The notes beneath the pieces are model-generated. The model saw only the letters and a list, made by a program, of their open reading frames with translations, was not told the DNA's origin and searched no databases. Below, piece after piece: positions 10,194 to 23,445 of a DNA stretch of 64,000 bases. Source of the DNA: Circinella minor. Lineage: Eukaryota > Mucoromycota > Mucoromycetes > Mucorales > Lichtheimiaceae. Position 1 is the first letter of the stretch, and the number at the start of each line of letters is the position of its first letter. The stretch is from positions 1-64,000 of the forward strand of contig JAEPRB010000227.1 of the NCBI GenBank assembly GCA_016758965.1, read 5' to 3'. The translations under genes and the position numbers were made by a program.

Positions 10194-12261
10194 TTAGTTT
10201 ATATTTGAATTATCTGAGATGAAGGATTGACGTGTGCCATACGACAGGTATTCTTGGTCGCTACGATCATCTTCTTTACTACTACTATCTTGTTCACTAT
10301 AATCTTCCGGTTCACTATTTTCGTCTTCATCGCTGGAAGAAAGTTCAACAAGCTGAGTTGTCCATTCTTCGAAGTTCATTTTTTTGGTCTTTTGTTTTCG
10401 TTTTTATGTAAAATCTTTTGCATCTTGCTAATTTCGTAAGGGTTTCGAGAATACGAGGTTTGATTAGTTTCAAGGTCTTTTAACATTATCTACATGAAAA
10501 AAAATTCGTAAGTACATGCAGTCAACGATGGTCAGCTTCAATATAAAAAAAAACTTACATCAAGCTTTGTAAGACAGTTAAACATACGATCAATAGTTCC
10601 ATTTCTAATATTTTCCAATGTTTCAGGGTAGATAAAATGATCGATCTCTTGAGCACAATACACCCCCTTACCAACCAATGTTAAACAGTATATGTAACAC
10701 GTAAGTCCCATAATTTGTATGATAGGTAGACCGACTGATTGTATATTTTTGGGAGGAATAAAAGGCATTGTTGAAATTATATGGTTCAGATGTACTTTAC
10801 TGGCTAAAACTGATTAGACTTTATCCTTGTATAATTTGTAAGAGTTTGTAGCTGCTTCACTTGCCACCTCCCCTGTTATTGCTTCCAATTCTGTTTTATC
10901 ATTTGTTGTGGCCACTACGCGTAGGTCCAGACGGAGAGTCATCGGCATGACTTGGTGATGTGTAGAAAGGCTGTCGCCCCTATGTCCAAATAAATTTTAG
11001 TTCCTTATTAATTTAAATTACTCTCTTCTCTCTTATCCCATTCTTCTTAATAATAGCTATACTACCATTGTAAAAATAGATTCTTGCTTCCACCAAAAAA
11101 CGCTTCAAAAATTGGTGCCCAATAGAATTTATTAGTACCCTTTGTTCGGTACACTTTTTAATATATGTTGAAGCTAGCATATGTGAGTCATATACATGTT
11201 GGTTCAAGCTAAACACAAAACACAGCACAAAATCATTAATATTAGTGACAATCACTGATCTTCATATAACTGATCTCTTTACGTACAGATGACTCAAGAT
11301 TTTTTTAATTGCCCGTTCGTTCTTGTTTTGGGGGAAGAAACTCGAAATCTCTTTTATGCAGATTTAATACCTGTCACCTTTAATACACATATTTAGTATA
11401 TCATCCTATCCGAATCTCCCTCTTCACAGTATTAAAAAAAATCAAAACGTACCATCGATAACTGAGTTATCTTATTTAAACCGACTTCATAACCGAGAAT
11501 GTTTGTCTTTAGCTTTTTGATGATTCTGGACGAATATGACAATCCTAGTATTGTCATTTGAGAACTGGTGTCCGTGCAAGATATATCGATGATACTGTTG
11601 GCAGAAAGACTATCATATTACATTAATTAGGACTCTCCCCATTCTTCAACATTGTACCCCCATCCCAAAGACAATAAATAAATTCATCACGCACTATTTA
11701 AAATACTTTGAGTGACTAGTAGCATCTTCAAATTGATCTGTCAATGCATACAAATTGCTACCTAACGTCCCCGATTTTCCCTGTAACTTTATTTTATCGT
11801 GTGCCTAAAAAATTGTTCAGTCGATACCATGTTCTGTTTCATTTCGAAAATGAATATTTGATATATTACCTTAAATACAATGATATCCGCTGTTTTTCTC
11901 TTCGTTTAGCTTCAAGATCTTGAATTCTCTGGGATTTTTTTTTATTTTCTTATTATCTGATGCCTATGTCATTATGCATGTAAAAAGAAGCCAGATCGAT
12001 TTTCTCTGTCATTTATAGTAATCAAGTCATTCATTTTACGTACCAATTGCCATACCAGGATAAACAGACAAAAGACAAATAAGTTAAAACAATTGTATTT
12101 ACATCGCACTCGCTTATGATTATCTTATATATATATATATATACCTTTGGTGCTTTTAAACTTTTTAGTTGTAAATCGGCCTTAATAGTGTCTCTTTCAA
12201 TGCGCAACTTTTCATTAGTCTCTGCTAATTTTTGAACACTTTTTAGAATAGGATTTGTCAT
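10194..12261 (-). pseudogene. Decaying multi-exon gene of unknown family
   Basis: I do not recognise the product. Coding-like segments on the minus strand are 12145-12261 (39 codons from ATG, coiled-coil-like, rich in K/E/L), 11870-11928, 11695-11804, 11453-11609, about 11066-11208, 10559-10979 and 10194-10489. Several junctions are canonical and phase-correct: 11695/11609 joins to ...YFKYLSANS, and 11066/10979 joins to ...LFLQWGDSLS. The segment at 10979-10559 reads RLDLRVVATTND ... LNHIISTMPFIPPKNIQ ... KGVYCAQEIDHFIYPETL. The frame is broken by TGA and TAA in the 11208 exon, TAA before SVLASKVHLN, and an apparent one-base loss in an A-run at about 10379-10385 that separates the acidic Ser/Glu/Asp-rich tail (MNFEEWTTQLVELSSSDEDE). 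The 11870 exon does not join its neighbour in phase. This looks like a recently degraded member of a lineage-specific or transposon-associated family. Confidence 0.5.
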
Positions 12262-15200
12262 AGTATAAGGAAAAAAATAGTGGAAGAAGAACAATTTTCT
12301 AGAATAAAAGGTGAGTTGTAGAAAAATAATAAATGCCGCTGGGGACAGTAGAAATTATTTATAAAGGCTTCTACGTATAAGTTATTGCTATCACTATGAG
12401 ATGAAGAGCCATAACAAATGTGTGGGTAGCTGTAGATACTGACGATAATCAAGATGTTTCAGGAATTACTGTGGTGGATATCTATTTCGTCCTCGAAAAT
12501 AAATAGCATTGCTTGTAATCACATTGTTCTATTAATAAATCATAACATATCATATCCTACTCACGTTTGTTTATTATTATTTTTTACTGAAAATTGGTTG
12601 TATACATATATACGTAGATTATTAAATAAAAAAAAGAATATGTTGTTGATTGTGTGTAGTTTTACAATTAATAACTGATATTTTTATTTATGTCACCACC
12701 AAAGACACGGAAATAAAATCAAACACCGCCCAACATACACTCCAACAAGTAAAAACATACTTTTCTGTTTCCTAGTAAGAAAACTCAATAAACATGAGCA
12801 ACACTTTTCTTGTATCCCTGGATAGAAACATTGGGATCATTATATCAGGTGCATAGCACCAGCACTATGAGAGATAATCTGGTATCGAAGATCCATATGG
12901 CCGTCTGTTGTAAGTGCTCATGCTTTTTTTAATGTGTTGGTGTGGACCAGTAGCTTGAAAGGTTTGATGGCTTTTGGGTGAACACTGCTAGATTGGTGGC
13001 CATTGAATTTGGTCAATGGGCTGGTTCACACAGGATCGTCTAATTCACTTTGATGAATGGCATAATATTCGATGATGAAGTCATGATTTCATTATTCTTC
13101 TGTAATGTCCTTCCCCGCACTATCTTTAATGTACTGTAAAGATAGGTTTTAATGATAAGCATACTATATGTAACTAATTACAGATTGAGTGATACGTACA
13201 GTCAATTTGCGCTACTTTTTAACATGTCAACCTGTCGTATTAAATCAAGAGAAAAAAAAACACTATATGTCATCATGAACAATTGAACGAAACATTTCTT
13301 TATCGGGTGCTTCGATTGGAAATTTCTTGCACTACATTTATCCTCGGTTAGCAAATTAGTCGTATTCCTGTTATGTGGGATGTAGTATCAAACCAAGCTC
13401 ACCATCGGCTGCAGATAGTACGCTGTTATCATAGCTTTCATTGGTTAGAGCAGAATAGATTAGATTTCACGATATGTCTTTCGTGATACAGTATAATATA
13501 TATGATCCAAACTACAGTATACGTGTATATATGTATAGATTGCCATACAATATGTGCAGTGTTTTCACATTGTCAAACAATTCAAAACAATTCAGATCGT
13601 TTACCCTGGAGTATAGCCAATCATGATATGACATGGTCAAAATCGATTGCCCTCAATTTTGTATTCCTTCCCTAATAAAGCTACTATCTAGTCGTCTTAA
13701 AAATTATCTTTATCAACACTTTCTTGCCCAGCTGATAATTGAAATTAATATTAAAAAAGAACCAATGATCTACGTATTACGTAAAAAAGCCAATATTTTA
13801 TTATAAAAATGCTATAATATTACCGTGATAGTAAGAATTAAGAAAGCCATCATAAAGTGAAGTTATTACAATAATAAATTGACTAACTTATGAAAAAAAA
13901 AAGTATAGCTTGTTGTGCGTACGTGATTACACAGTGTGAACGCTCGATAGTTCGATATGTAGTTTGATAACTCTTTCCTTCAATGATCTTTCTTTTTAAT
14001 ATTATTGTGAATTATATAATATAATTATCACAAGCACCGGTCAGCAAACCCCCCCCCCCTGGTACATATATCATGCTGTATGTACACAGTTTTTTAAACT
14101 AGCCTGTTCGTGTATAATATATCATACATTTTCGGTTACGATTTATTAAAAGTTGGCGGCAATGACATAATTATGGTATGAAATGAGTAGTTCTTCCTAT
14201 CAAAGTAACATATAATAGCTTCTTATACTATCTCGATCCTGGTTTTTCATGCAAATTATAGGGTTTTTCATTCAAAGTAATTAAGCACTAATAATATTTA
14301 GGAGAGTATATAAATTAATTGACTAGTTGTACAGAGGTTCGGCGTTCCTTTATTATATTGCTTACATTAAAATTTGACATTAGCCTTCTTTGTCAAATGA
14401 TTAATAATTAATTAGCAAAATAATAAAAAGAAAACTTCTCATCTTCTTAAAGAAATCAGAGTTCATTATATAGCTGAAAGTACCATAATGTGTGTTTAAT
14501 TACCCATATTGACAATCATGACTTAAATAGCAACAATGTCAGCTTGTATTGTAGCTGGATTTTTTAAAGCTCGATTTTATATTAATCAATTCTTTCTATT
14601 CGCCATCGCCATCGCCATCGCCATCGCCTTGGCAACTTTGATATTTTGACATAAGAGAAAAAAAGGCTGTTGTATAATAAAACATCTATTACCGCTATTA
14701 ATTTATAGGTAGGGAGAATTTTTGTTATAAAAGAGGCATGTGGGTTAACGTTTACGTACATACTGTAATTTGGTTATTAAAAACTATAATGATAGTAGGA
14801 ATTGCTAGTGGTTTCTACAAAAGTGTTGGCATTTGCACAATATTTGATCGAATAGATTTTGGTTTATTACTTTCCCTTATCAATAAATATGTACAGAAAC
14901 ATTGTCGTTATCAAAATAACCTTAGGGCTACGTATGTAACTGTATTTTATTACAAATTCCATAAAAACATACTATATATGTATACAATATCACATAAACT
15001 ACTTAATTAGCTATTATTATAAAACTTGATGTTGCAAAATAAGATAAAAATATATATTAACATCGATAATTAATAACCTTTTAAGACTACAATTATAGTT
15101 GTGAAGTTGATGAAGTACGATAATATAGCGTGACTTATTATCGAACCCATCGGTTTATTATTCATCAATAACAAAATGCGTTTATCTCTTTCCTAGCGTG

Positions 15201-17121
15201 GTGTACTATGTATTCATAATCAGAAGATGAAGGAAGTGTGATACTCGCCATTTTTAGTACGTTATCGATAACAATAAATGTGCAGAGAGAATAATACGTA
15301 CAGATTTTATGTATAATGTGAATATATTATCAGTAAGCTGTTTCTATTTTTTTTTTTTTTGGTTCCATCAAGTCCTGTTTATAGTTCAACCATTCGATCA
15401 CAGCGGTTAGTCAATCCCGCTCCCAATCAGTATATACATTGGGCTTTCATATCCTGGAATTATAGGAAAGAAGTAAAGTCTGTGCTTCTTTATTTTTAAC
15501 TGAGTCTGATGTAAGCATTTATATAATGTAACATGCAGTTTATATAATCTTTGAAGGCTGGACCCTCATTTATATTAACTTTTACTCTTTATCATCAAGG
15601 ACCTTTTTTTTTTGTCGTTAATTAAATATATGAGTATTTTCGAATCAAGAAGGTGTAAAAGAAATAGTCCGTTTTTTTTCTTTTTACGAAAAAAGAAAAT
15701 CCATTCTTTTGTGATCATTAGAACTTGTACTACCTTTAGATATAAATGTTAAGTTCCACATTAAATGATGGGATATGGAATAAGATACGTAAAATGTCAT
15801 TTTTAGTTCAGCTTATATAACAAATATATTCACAACATTAATAATGATGATGGTAAAGATGATAGTAATGAGTACAATTACTACATTATATTGTATTTAA
15901 GGACTACATGTGAAAAAAATGATTACTCCAATAAATATTAGGAAGCTCTTATGTTTGGCTTATTTTTTGTTTTATTATATTGCTATTATTTGACATGAGC
16001 TTGTTGGGTACAAAATATTTGAATGGAGGATATTATCATTTTTTTTTATTTTATAACCGCGGATTTACTATCTACACGATATAAAAATAAACATAGCGCT
16101 AAAATTGGGAAAAATACCTGGTTCACAATGATCCCACACTCATTATCGCATTAAATAAGCTCAGCAGCAAGTTAACTCCTCTTTTTACTTGCTTTGATGT
16201 GCGGTAGATCATGTTTATTTATTGTATATGGTTCGATAATGAAAATAGAAATATAGTTCCCAGTCGGTGGTATAGTTAATATTTTATATCGACTTACCAT
16301 GTGTTGGTTTGCCATGCCGATCCAATCAACTACTGTTTATTGACTCTATTATGTGTCTCCATTGCTTTCTTGAACGTGGTAAGCATAATCGACATGCTTT
16401 AAAAATAAAAGAGGATTCTTATTTATAGGTCTATAAATGTCGAACTTTTGATGCTGATTATTTTCTGGAAATATACGAAATAGTTATGTTATTTGATTAC
16501 TGTCATCATTATCTATAAAAATTATATAGAGTGGTTACGAAAGATACTAAATAATAAAAATGCATGAGTATAAATAATTCGGCGATTTTAAGCAATTATT
16601 TATCAATTGAAGAGGAGTTTCAACTATAAGGTTGCGTCAAATATTCCCAAAAGTCAATGGTGCAACAGGTTCGTTAAAACCACGTGTGTGGTAGTTTACC
16701 ATTAATCTTGTTGTGAAAAAATGACACAAAGTATGAGACCTGCTAATTCATTGTCACTTGCAAACCACTGCCCCCCAAAAAAAGACTTTATGTTCCTTCC
16801 ATTCCTGGCCGCCCCCTAAAATTGATCGGGGATGCGGGTTTTGTTAAAGAGAGTACGCCACAGCCACGTTTTATTAGTATAACTGAGTCCCCAGGGCCTT
16901 TTTTTTCACCGCGATGATTTTTTTTAAAGAAAAAGAGACTGAAACATATTAAAAAGAATAAATGTTAACAAAGTTCGATATGAAGGGGTACAGATCAGCA
17001 TGCTATGTCTCAAGAAAAAGATATTTTAAACCACTATAAAAAGCAAACAACTAAATAGGGAAAAAAAAAAGTTCGAGACTTTTTTTGTGTTTGTTGTTGC
17101 AAAATAAATTACATTTGAATT
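12262..17121. other. 4.9-kb gene desert
   Basis: AT-rich and stop-dense on both strands, with a C9 run near 14050 and a (CGCCAT)n repeat at 14601-14628. Around 12840-13075 the minus strand keeps a frame interrupted mainly by TGA codons, a possible relic (see findings). A 90-codon frame at 14738 has no coding character. The last 200 bp would contain the kinase promoter. No RNA gene was recognised. Confidence 0.55.
14601..14628. repeat. (CGCCAT)n hexanucleotide repeat
   Basis: Four and a half perfect copies of a GC-rich hexamer inside otherwise AT-rich DNA. It lies outside any supported gene. Confidence 0.85.
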
Positions 17122-19846
17122 ATGTGTTTGCCGTTTTCAAAAAGCGAACAGAACAAAAAGGGTCGTGTGCCACACTCTTCTCATCCGCATTGCGATAATC
17201 CTTCTTGTTCTCACCTTGAACAACCTATTCCAAATCGTCCAAATATGAAAGCTGCTTTTCTTGATGAAACAGCTCATTCTAATACACCTCCTCGACATCC
17301 TCCTCCTCCAACACCACCAAAAGATTCTTCTAATAATGCTACAAGCAATTCTCATCAAACAAACAAACAACAGCAATCATCATTATCTCAGCAACAACAA
17401 ACAAACAACAACAATCAACAACAACAACAACAGCACGCTTCTAACACAACTTCTTCCAACAATCGTGACAATTCTGGATCAGCACCAACACTCAAGTTCA
17501 TTGGCAACTATGTACTTCAACAAAGTCTCGGAAAAGGCAGTATGGGGAAGGTCAAGTTGGGCGTGCATAATGTGACAGGCGAAAAAGTATGTTTTACTTT
17601 ATTTTATTTATTTTTTACTTGACTACTTATCCTAGTAACAAAACGAGAAAAAAAGCACTGACTAATATGAAATCGCTTAAACATAATAGGTTGCTGTAAA
17701 GATCGTTCCTCGAGCTAATTTCCAACTGTCAGTACAACGTATACATGCCAATTCAAACAAAACACCACGTCAAATCGCTAAGGAGCAGGCACGCGAGCAT
17801 AATCGTGAGATGCGAACAATTCGTGAAGCTCACATTATGATGTTACTACGACATCCTCACATTGTTGGACTCAAAGACATGGTCATCTCTGGGCCTTACT
17901 TTTATATTTCTATGGAATATGTCAACGGTGGACAACTCTTACACTATATTATCAAGCGACAACGACTTTCGGAACGACGGGCACGACACTTTTCTCGGCA
18001 AATTATTAGCGCTCTTGATTATATGCACCGTAACTCGATAGCCCACCGTGACCTCAAGATTGAGAATATTCTCATCGATAAGGCTGGTAGAAATGTCAAG
18101 CTAATTGATTTTGGTTTATCCAATTTATTTGCACCAGAAAAATTATTAACCACTTATTGTGGCTCACTGTATTTTGCTGCCCCCGAATTATTACGAGCGA
18201 CTCCGTACAAAGGTCCAGAGATTGATGTGTGGAGTATGGGAGTTGTTATTTATGTCATGGTAACAGGTGCTGTACCCTTTGATGATAAATCCATGCCTGG
18301 TTTACATGAAAAAATTAAGCGTGGTCATGTTACTTATCCACAACATATGTCGGACGAATGTCGTCACCTTTTGACGCAGATTTTTATAACAGATCCTGAA
18401 AAACGGGTCATCTTACAAGATGTTATACGACACCCATGGTTGAATCCAGATAGTAATACACCCTTGGTCAAAAATTTTGTGCCATTATCGCGTAAACCCC
18501 TGGAACTACCTCTGGATGAAACAGTCCTGGATCAAATGACGCATGGGTTCGAATTAGGAACAGTTGACGAAATTCGCGAGAAACTTGAACTTATTGTCCA
18601 ATCACCTGTGTATCAAGAAGCAGCATATCATGTTGCCCAACAACAGGCTGTAAAGCCACCAAGTCCACCACCAATGTCGTCTGAAGAGCGGTGGACTGTC
18701 CCTTATGACGATCCACAATCTGTCCCTGATGCATACCATCCACTTATTTCGTTGTATTACCTGACCAAAGAAAGGATAGCAGAAAAGCAACAAGATTCTC
18801 CAACATCAGCAGCTCCAGCACCTCACCATCCTAATAGTTTATCACGTAAGGCATCAGTTGAATCCACATTGTCGATGAACAATGGTGGTACTCATTCGGA
18901 ACGAAGCAGCCAGGCATCATTACACGAGCCTGAACAACATCAAGCTTCACCGCTTGGACCACGCCGTACTACAGCCAATGTACCACAAGGTGAACCACCT
19001 GTACTTCCATCATCCCTTCCAAACCGCCCTGATTATCAACTGCTCGCGGATGCAAGTGTACCAGGATTTGCTTCTCAACCTTCGGCCGCAGTTGGTTCAG
19101 GTGATTATTTATCACGATTCCAACGATGGTTACGATCATCAACGTCACAACATCATCTTGTCGAAGAGAACCATAATACTACAACAACAACGGGTGGGGC
19201 CAAAACTCAAGCTTCATCATCACCATTGCAACAACAACTGACAGATGCACAATTTGCTACTAATCCTGCTTCAAATACTGGTATTAGTAATGGTGCTCCA
19301 ATAACCGCTGCTTCTACCCAATGTTACAATCAAGGCTTACCTACACCACCCGATTCGACTGGGGATGATCAGTCTATCCCAAATACAGTCACTACCGTTG
19401 ATCCACCTCATATTAAGCGATCACTTTTCCGAAAAATCTCATATGCATTCCTTCGGAAACCAGTTTTGAGTGAAAGCGCAGTTGCACAAGCTGCTGAAGC
19501 AGCTCGTGACCGACCATTGCCACCATTGCCACCAAATATCACAGCAAATATCACAGCAAATACTCCAATTACTACACCTATAAATAATATGACCGCCGGC
19601 GGTCCTCAACAACACCAATTATCACAATCCGAAGATATCGCCAAACCCATGCCTACTGTAAAATCTTCGGTCAAATATAATAAAGATCAAGCAGCTATGG
19701 AAACCTCTTATCGAAAATCAGGACATCAACGATCCGCATCTTCCGCATCAGCGCAGCAGGCTGCCACTAAAACATTATCAATGAAAATCAACGCTTGGTT
19801 AAATCGATCTTCATCTACTCGTGGTCCCAAGACCCAGCATTTTTAA
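17122..19846 (+). CDS. KIN1: Kin1/MARK-like Ser/Thr protein kinase
   Basis: Two exons, 17122-17586 and 17690-19846, giving 873 residues. The N-terminal 125 residues are Pro/Gln/Asn/Ser-rich. A CAMKL-type kinase domain spans about 129-408, with glycine loop LGKGSMGKV, VAVK lysine (about 159), catalytic HRDLKIEN (about 274-282), DFG (about 295), activation segment TTYCGSLYFAAPEL and HPWLN. The spacer between VAVKIVPR and the C-helix (about 30 residues) and the motif set match fungal Kin1/Kin2, which act at the plasma membrane in polarity and exocytosis. The remaining 460 residues are Ser/Gln/Pro-rich with a basic patch (HIKRSLFRKISYAFLRK). The C-terminus ends in a basic KINAWLNRSSSTRGPKT tail, and I cannot see a KA1 domain, which Kin1 proteins normally carry. 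Orthology to KIN1 is therefore likely but not certain. Confidence 0.85.
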
Positions 19847-21013
19847 ATTTATATTTTGCATTTTTACACATTTTTTTTTTTGTTTGTTGGTTTTTTTTTA
19901 ATCATTTTCGCTCATCTTATTTTATCATTTACTCTTTGTAATATATTAATGTTTCTTTTTTTTATTGTTCCATTAAAAACGCCACCATCACCTGTCCTTT
20001 CTTTTTCTACATTTTATACTCTTTTTACTACTATCTTATATTACTATTACTATTATTTTTATTGCTACTAAAAGAGATTATTTAACATGTATTACGTTTA
20101 CCATCATCATTTGAAAGAAAGCTTATTTTTATTTTGGAATGAGTCGTGTATATTCAAAAGATTTATTATGCACGTGCTGTGTATCGGATAAACTTTGACG
20201 AAACCAATCTTTCTTGTTCTTTCCGATAGTTTTAATTATTACTGTACATACTGTATTACGATCTTGTTTTTATTATTGTATCTTTAATACGTAAGCAACA
20301 GATGATATAATCGAAAACCATCAGCTATATTCATGAGCTTGATCGGGGAGGAATTGGCGACATTATTGGATGTGCAGTAATAAAAAAGTGAGGCATACAT
20401 GCATACGTGGATGGATTACTTGCTAGAAGCAAACTTGGTAAAAAAAAAAAACCCCCGTGCTGGATTTTCTTGGGATTCTTCCTCTTGATTTTGGAGTAGA
20501 GGCCTATTTAGCAACTTTAAAGATAACGATGGACACTCTTGAGCGTCCTGGAGGTATTTATAAGATACCAATCAAAATGAACAAGAACAAATATGTCAAT
20601 CTTATACCAAGCTTAAATTAGCAGCTTTTCAATAAATACAGTTACTCTGAGATAATTCATTTTTTATATGGTATTATTTATATTTGGCATTGTTCGATGA
20701 CATTAAAGAAAAAAAGAAAAGAAGCCAATATATCTCTGATTAGCACAGCGTTCGTTCCTGGGGTGAGGGTTTTGGAGTAGAGCATATTCTTACCATATAA
20801 CTTTTGAGTTCAAGCTACGAATGTTTTTTCGGATAACGCATTAACATTATACCACTGTTTCAACAACCAAACTATCTATATATTACATCATCACACAAAC
20901 TGGAAGTGAGAGTATGTTTAGTTATGCGCAAATCTCAGCGCTACTTTAAAGTTAAATTAAATGTAGTTTGGTCGCTTAGCATTTCACTTTATGTTTCGCC
21001 TACCAAATACAAT
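19847..21013. other. Intergenic region
   Basis: 1.2 kb of T-rich 3' flank of the kinase gene and 5' flank of the F-box gene. An in-frame ATG at 20924 lies upstream of the preferred F-box start. Nothing else recognised. Confidence 0.55.
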
Positions 21014-23173
21014 ATGATTTCAACCAAACGAAAAACAGATGAATGCTCCGACGATCAACCACCAACAAAGCGAACGGCAACAATAGCAGTATCAGAAATA
21101 TTGAACACTAATGGCGATCAAGTTAATGAACAGAATGGTAAAGATATAGACTTCAAACAAGAATCGTCGGACATGCGAGAATCTTTTGTTCACGGTCAGT
21201 ACGATAAAGCGATTCAGCAATCAAGTGCTCTTGCCGATAAATTAAATGCAATGCTTATCAAAACAATCAAGTTTCGAATGAATGTATGGAAGAAAAAAGG
21301 AGACTTGGTTCAACAGCTTCGAGACGCAGAAATATTGATAGAAAAAGCACCAAAAGATCCAATTGGATACATCAGCGCTGCTTATGTCTTCTTTATGCGT
21401 GGTCAACAAAAACAGGTGATTCATATTACTAAAGAAGGGATGAAAAACATTCCCAAGACTGACAGTAATTATGAAATGCTCAGTAAGCAATACACAGCCG
21501 CCTATTTGAGGTCATCACGATGTATAGACTTTTTGGGTCAGCTTCCATACGATCTTTGCTGCAAAATTGTTAATCATTTGCCATTGACAACCCATGTCTC
21601 CTGCTTGAAAGTCTCACGGACATGGAGAGATCGCGTGCTAAACCATCCAGTTATTTGGCGCAAATGTTTTACATTCGACAGTGTACCAGGTAACGAACGT
21701 GAAATGAAGATTGCCTACCAAGTATTACCTCAGGTCACCAGATTTGTCGAGAAACTAGAATTAGATCATCGATTTTCCGCGACCAGATTTGAAAAATATA
21801 TCGAGCTGCTTGGATCTGCCAATTTTTCTAGTCTAAAGGCTCTACACATTACTACAGGTAAAAATGATATTTTTTTTTACTAGGGATAATTTCTTTATTT
21901 TAAAGTTTTTTATAGAAAAAATTGCTTTACTTATAATGTTTGGATTATGGATTAAGGTCATAAATGGACCAATAAATGTGATATTGCATTATCAAGTATA
22001 GGTGACACGCTAAAAGAATTCACATTTCGATCTCTTTCCGGGCACAAAGCTATACCGTCACTATATCAAATTCTTACGACTTGCCGAAAACTCACTTCAA
22101 TCGGATACTATTGCTCATCAAACACGGCTCAATTTATGTTTGTGCCGCCATCATTACCTCATGTTACGTTGTTGGAACGTATTGAACTAGAGTGTACTAG
22201 TCCATCTTCGATTGAAGGCACTGAAGTGAGCGGCCTTTTCAAGCAATCTCCACACCTACGCGCTTTGTATGTACAAGGTTTTCGTGATAGTAGCTTGTTG
22301 AGATCTCTTAACCAATGGAATCCTTCTCAATTGGTTTTTCTAAACATCAATGGGGAAAATATTCTGGGCTCTGTTTCCAATACCATGAAAAGTATTGAAC
22401 CGAACACTCGTGGTTTAAGACATTTGGTAGTCCACCAAAATTCTTTCAATACAGCAGTTAGGCCGTTTTTAGAAAAGCATCAAAATACAATTCAGCAACT
22501 GGAGCTTGTACACGATCGACGACTAGGAGAAGAATTAGAAACGGAGCGAGCGACAGATTGGGGATTCCTTTCAAATCTTACAATGTCAAATCTTAATGAA
22601 CTACATATTGACGCTCTATTTCTACCGCATATAGATTTATATATTCCCGGATTATTACAGCACTCCCCAAAGCTACACACGCTTCACCTTAAAAACTGTA
22701 ATCGACCAGGCATCACAAAAGAATTTTTAGAGTCGATATCGGATCAAATTTCAAAGTTTACTTTGTCAAATTGTGCACTAGTGGATGAAACGGCAACAGT
22801 ACAAGCATTAAAACGGTTAAAAAGACTCCATTCATTTAGCATAGTAAATTGTAGAGGAACAACGGATTCTATATTACATGCTGTTGGCAATATCTCTACA
22901 CTCACTGAAGTAGAAATTGGTTGTGGTTATAATACCAAGGTAACAAGACCAGGTATACAAGCTTGTATTGATCGATTATCACGTCAGAAAAATTTGATCC
23001 AAATCAACTTCGATAGCTTTTGCAAGACGGTTTTTCTTGATCCAGATATGTTCAAGATTTTTAGAGATAATAATAGCGACGTCTGCTATTTAGTATTTAC
23101 TCACTGTTCTGGAATTTATGAAGATGAGCTTTATCAAGTGTTACCACCGAGTATAGAAGTTATAATTAATTAA
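21014..23173 (+). CDS. TPR / F-box / leucine-rich repeat protein (Pof3/Dia2-like)
   Basis: Two exons, 21014-21857 and 21957-23173, giving 686 residues from ATG 21014; an in-frame ATG at 20924 would add 30. The N-terminus carries a basic cluster (KRKTDEC...PPTKR) that could be a nuclear signal. Residues about 55-170 form TPR-like helices (FVHGQYDKAIQQSSALADKL; DPIGYISAAYVFFMRGQ). An F-box follows at about 175-220 (LGQLPYDLCCKIVNHLPLTTHVS...VSRTWRDRVLNHPVIWRK). The rest is irregular leucine-rich repeats (LRHLVVHQN, LNELHIDALFL, LHTLHLKNC, LHSFSIVNC). TPR-F-box-LRR is the architecture of S. pombe Pof3 and S. cerevisiae Dia2, SCF ubiquitin ligase substrate receptors linked to replication and genome stability. 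Related proteins may be expanded in Mucorales, so one-to-one orthology is not claimed. Confidence 0.85.
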
Positions 23174-23445
23174 ACTGCACTTTTGTCAAAGTTTACTACA
23201 GAGTAATAAAGCTTTATTTGTTGTTATGGCTTCCTTTTACTGCTGTTACTTGGGAGACGAAGAAAAAAGCTAATTTTGCTACTATGGTAGCTTGGTGGGA
23301 TTGGTCTGTGCTCGTTGTTTTCAAAGAGTGACTGTTTCAAGAGTTTTTTTGGGAACGCCTCGATTCTTGCTATTTTGACAGTTGTTGTTTTCCCGCTCCA
23401 TACCACTGCATACAAAAGCACAATACAACACGCCTTAAAACAACT

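Noticed and set aside
11013..11255. An 80-codon open frame on the minus strand
   Set aside because: It overlaps, in another frame, the exon reading KFYWAPIFEAFFGG that splices in phase to the following exon; that reading is more protein-like.
13300..13680. Protein-like fragments on the plus strand (for example around HRLQIVRCYHSFHWLEQNR)
   Set aside because: Suggestive of another retroelement remnant, but too short and broken to support a call.
14738..15010. A 90-codon plus-strand frame in the desert
   Set aside because: AT-driven composition, no motif, no promoter or intron support; expected by chance in AT-rich DNA.
20906..21013. Longer N-terminus for the TPR/F-box protein
   Set aside because: The frame extends upstream, but the first codons lack an ATG except at 20924; the start at 21014 gives a more typical N-terminus.
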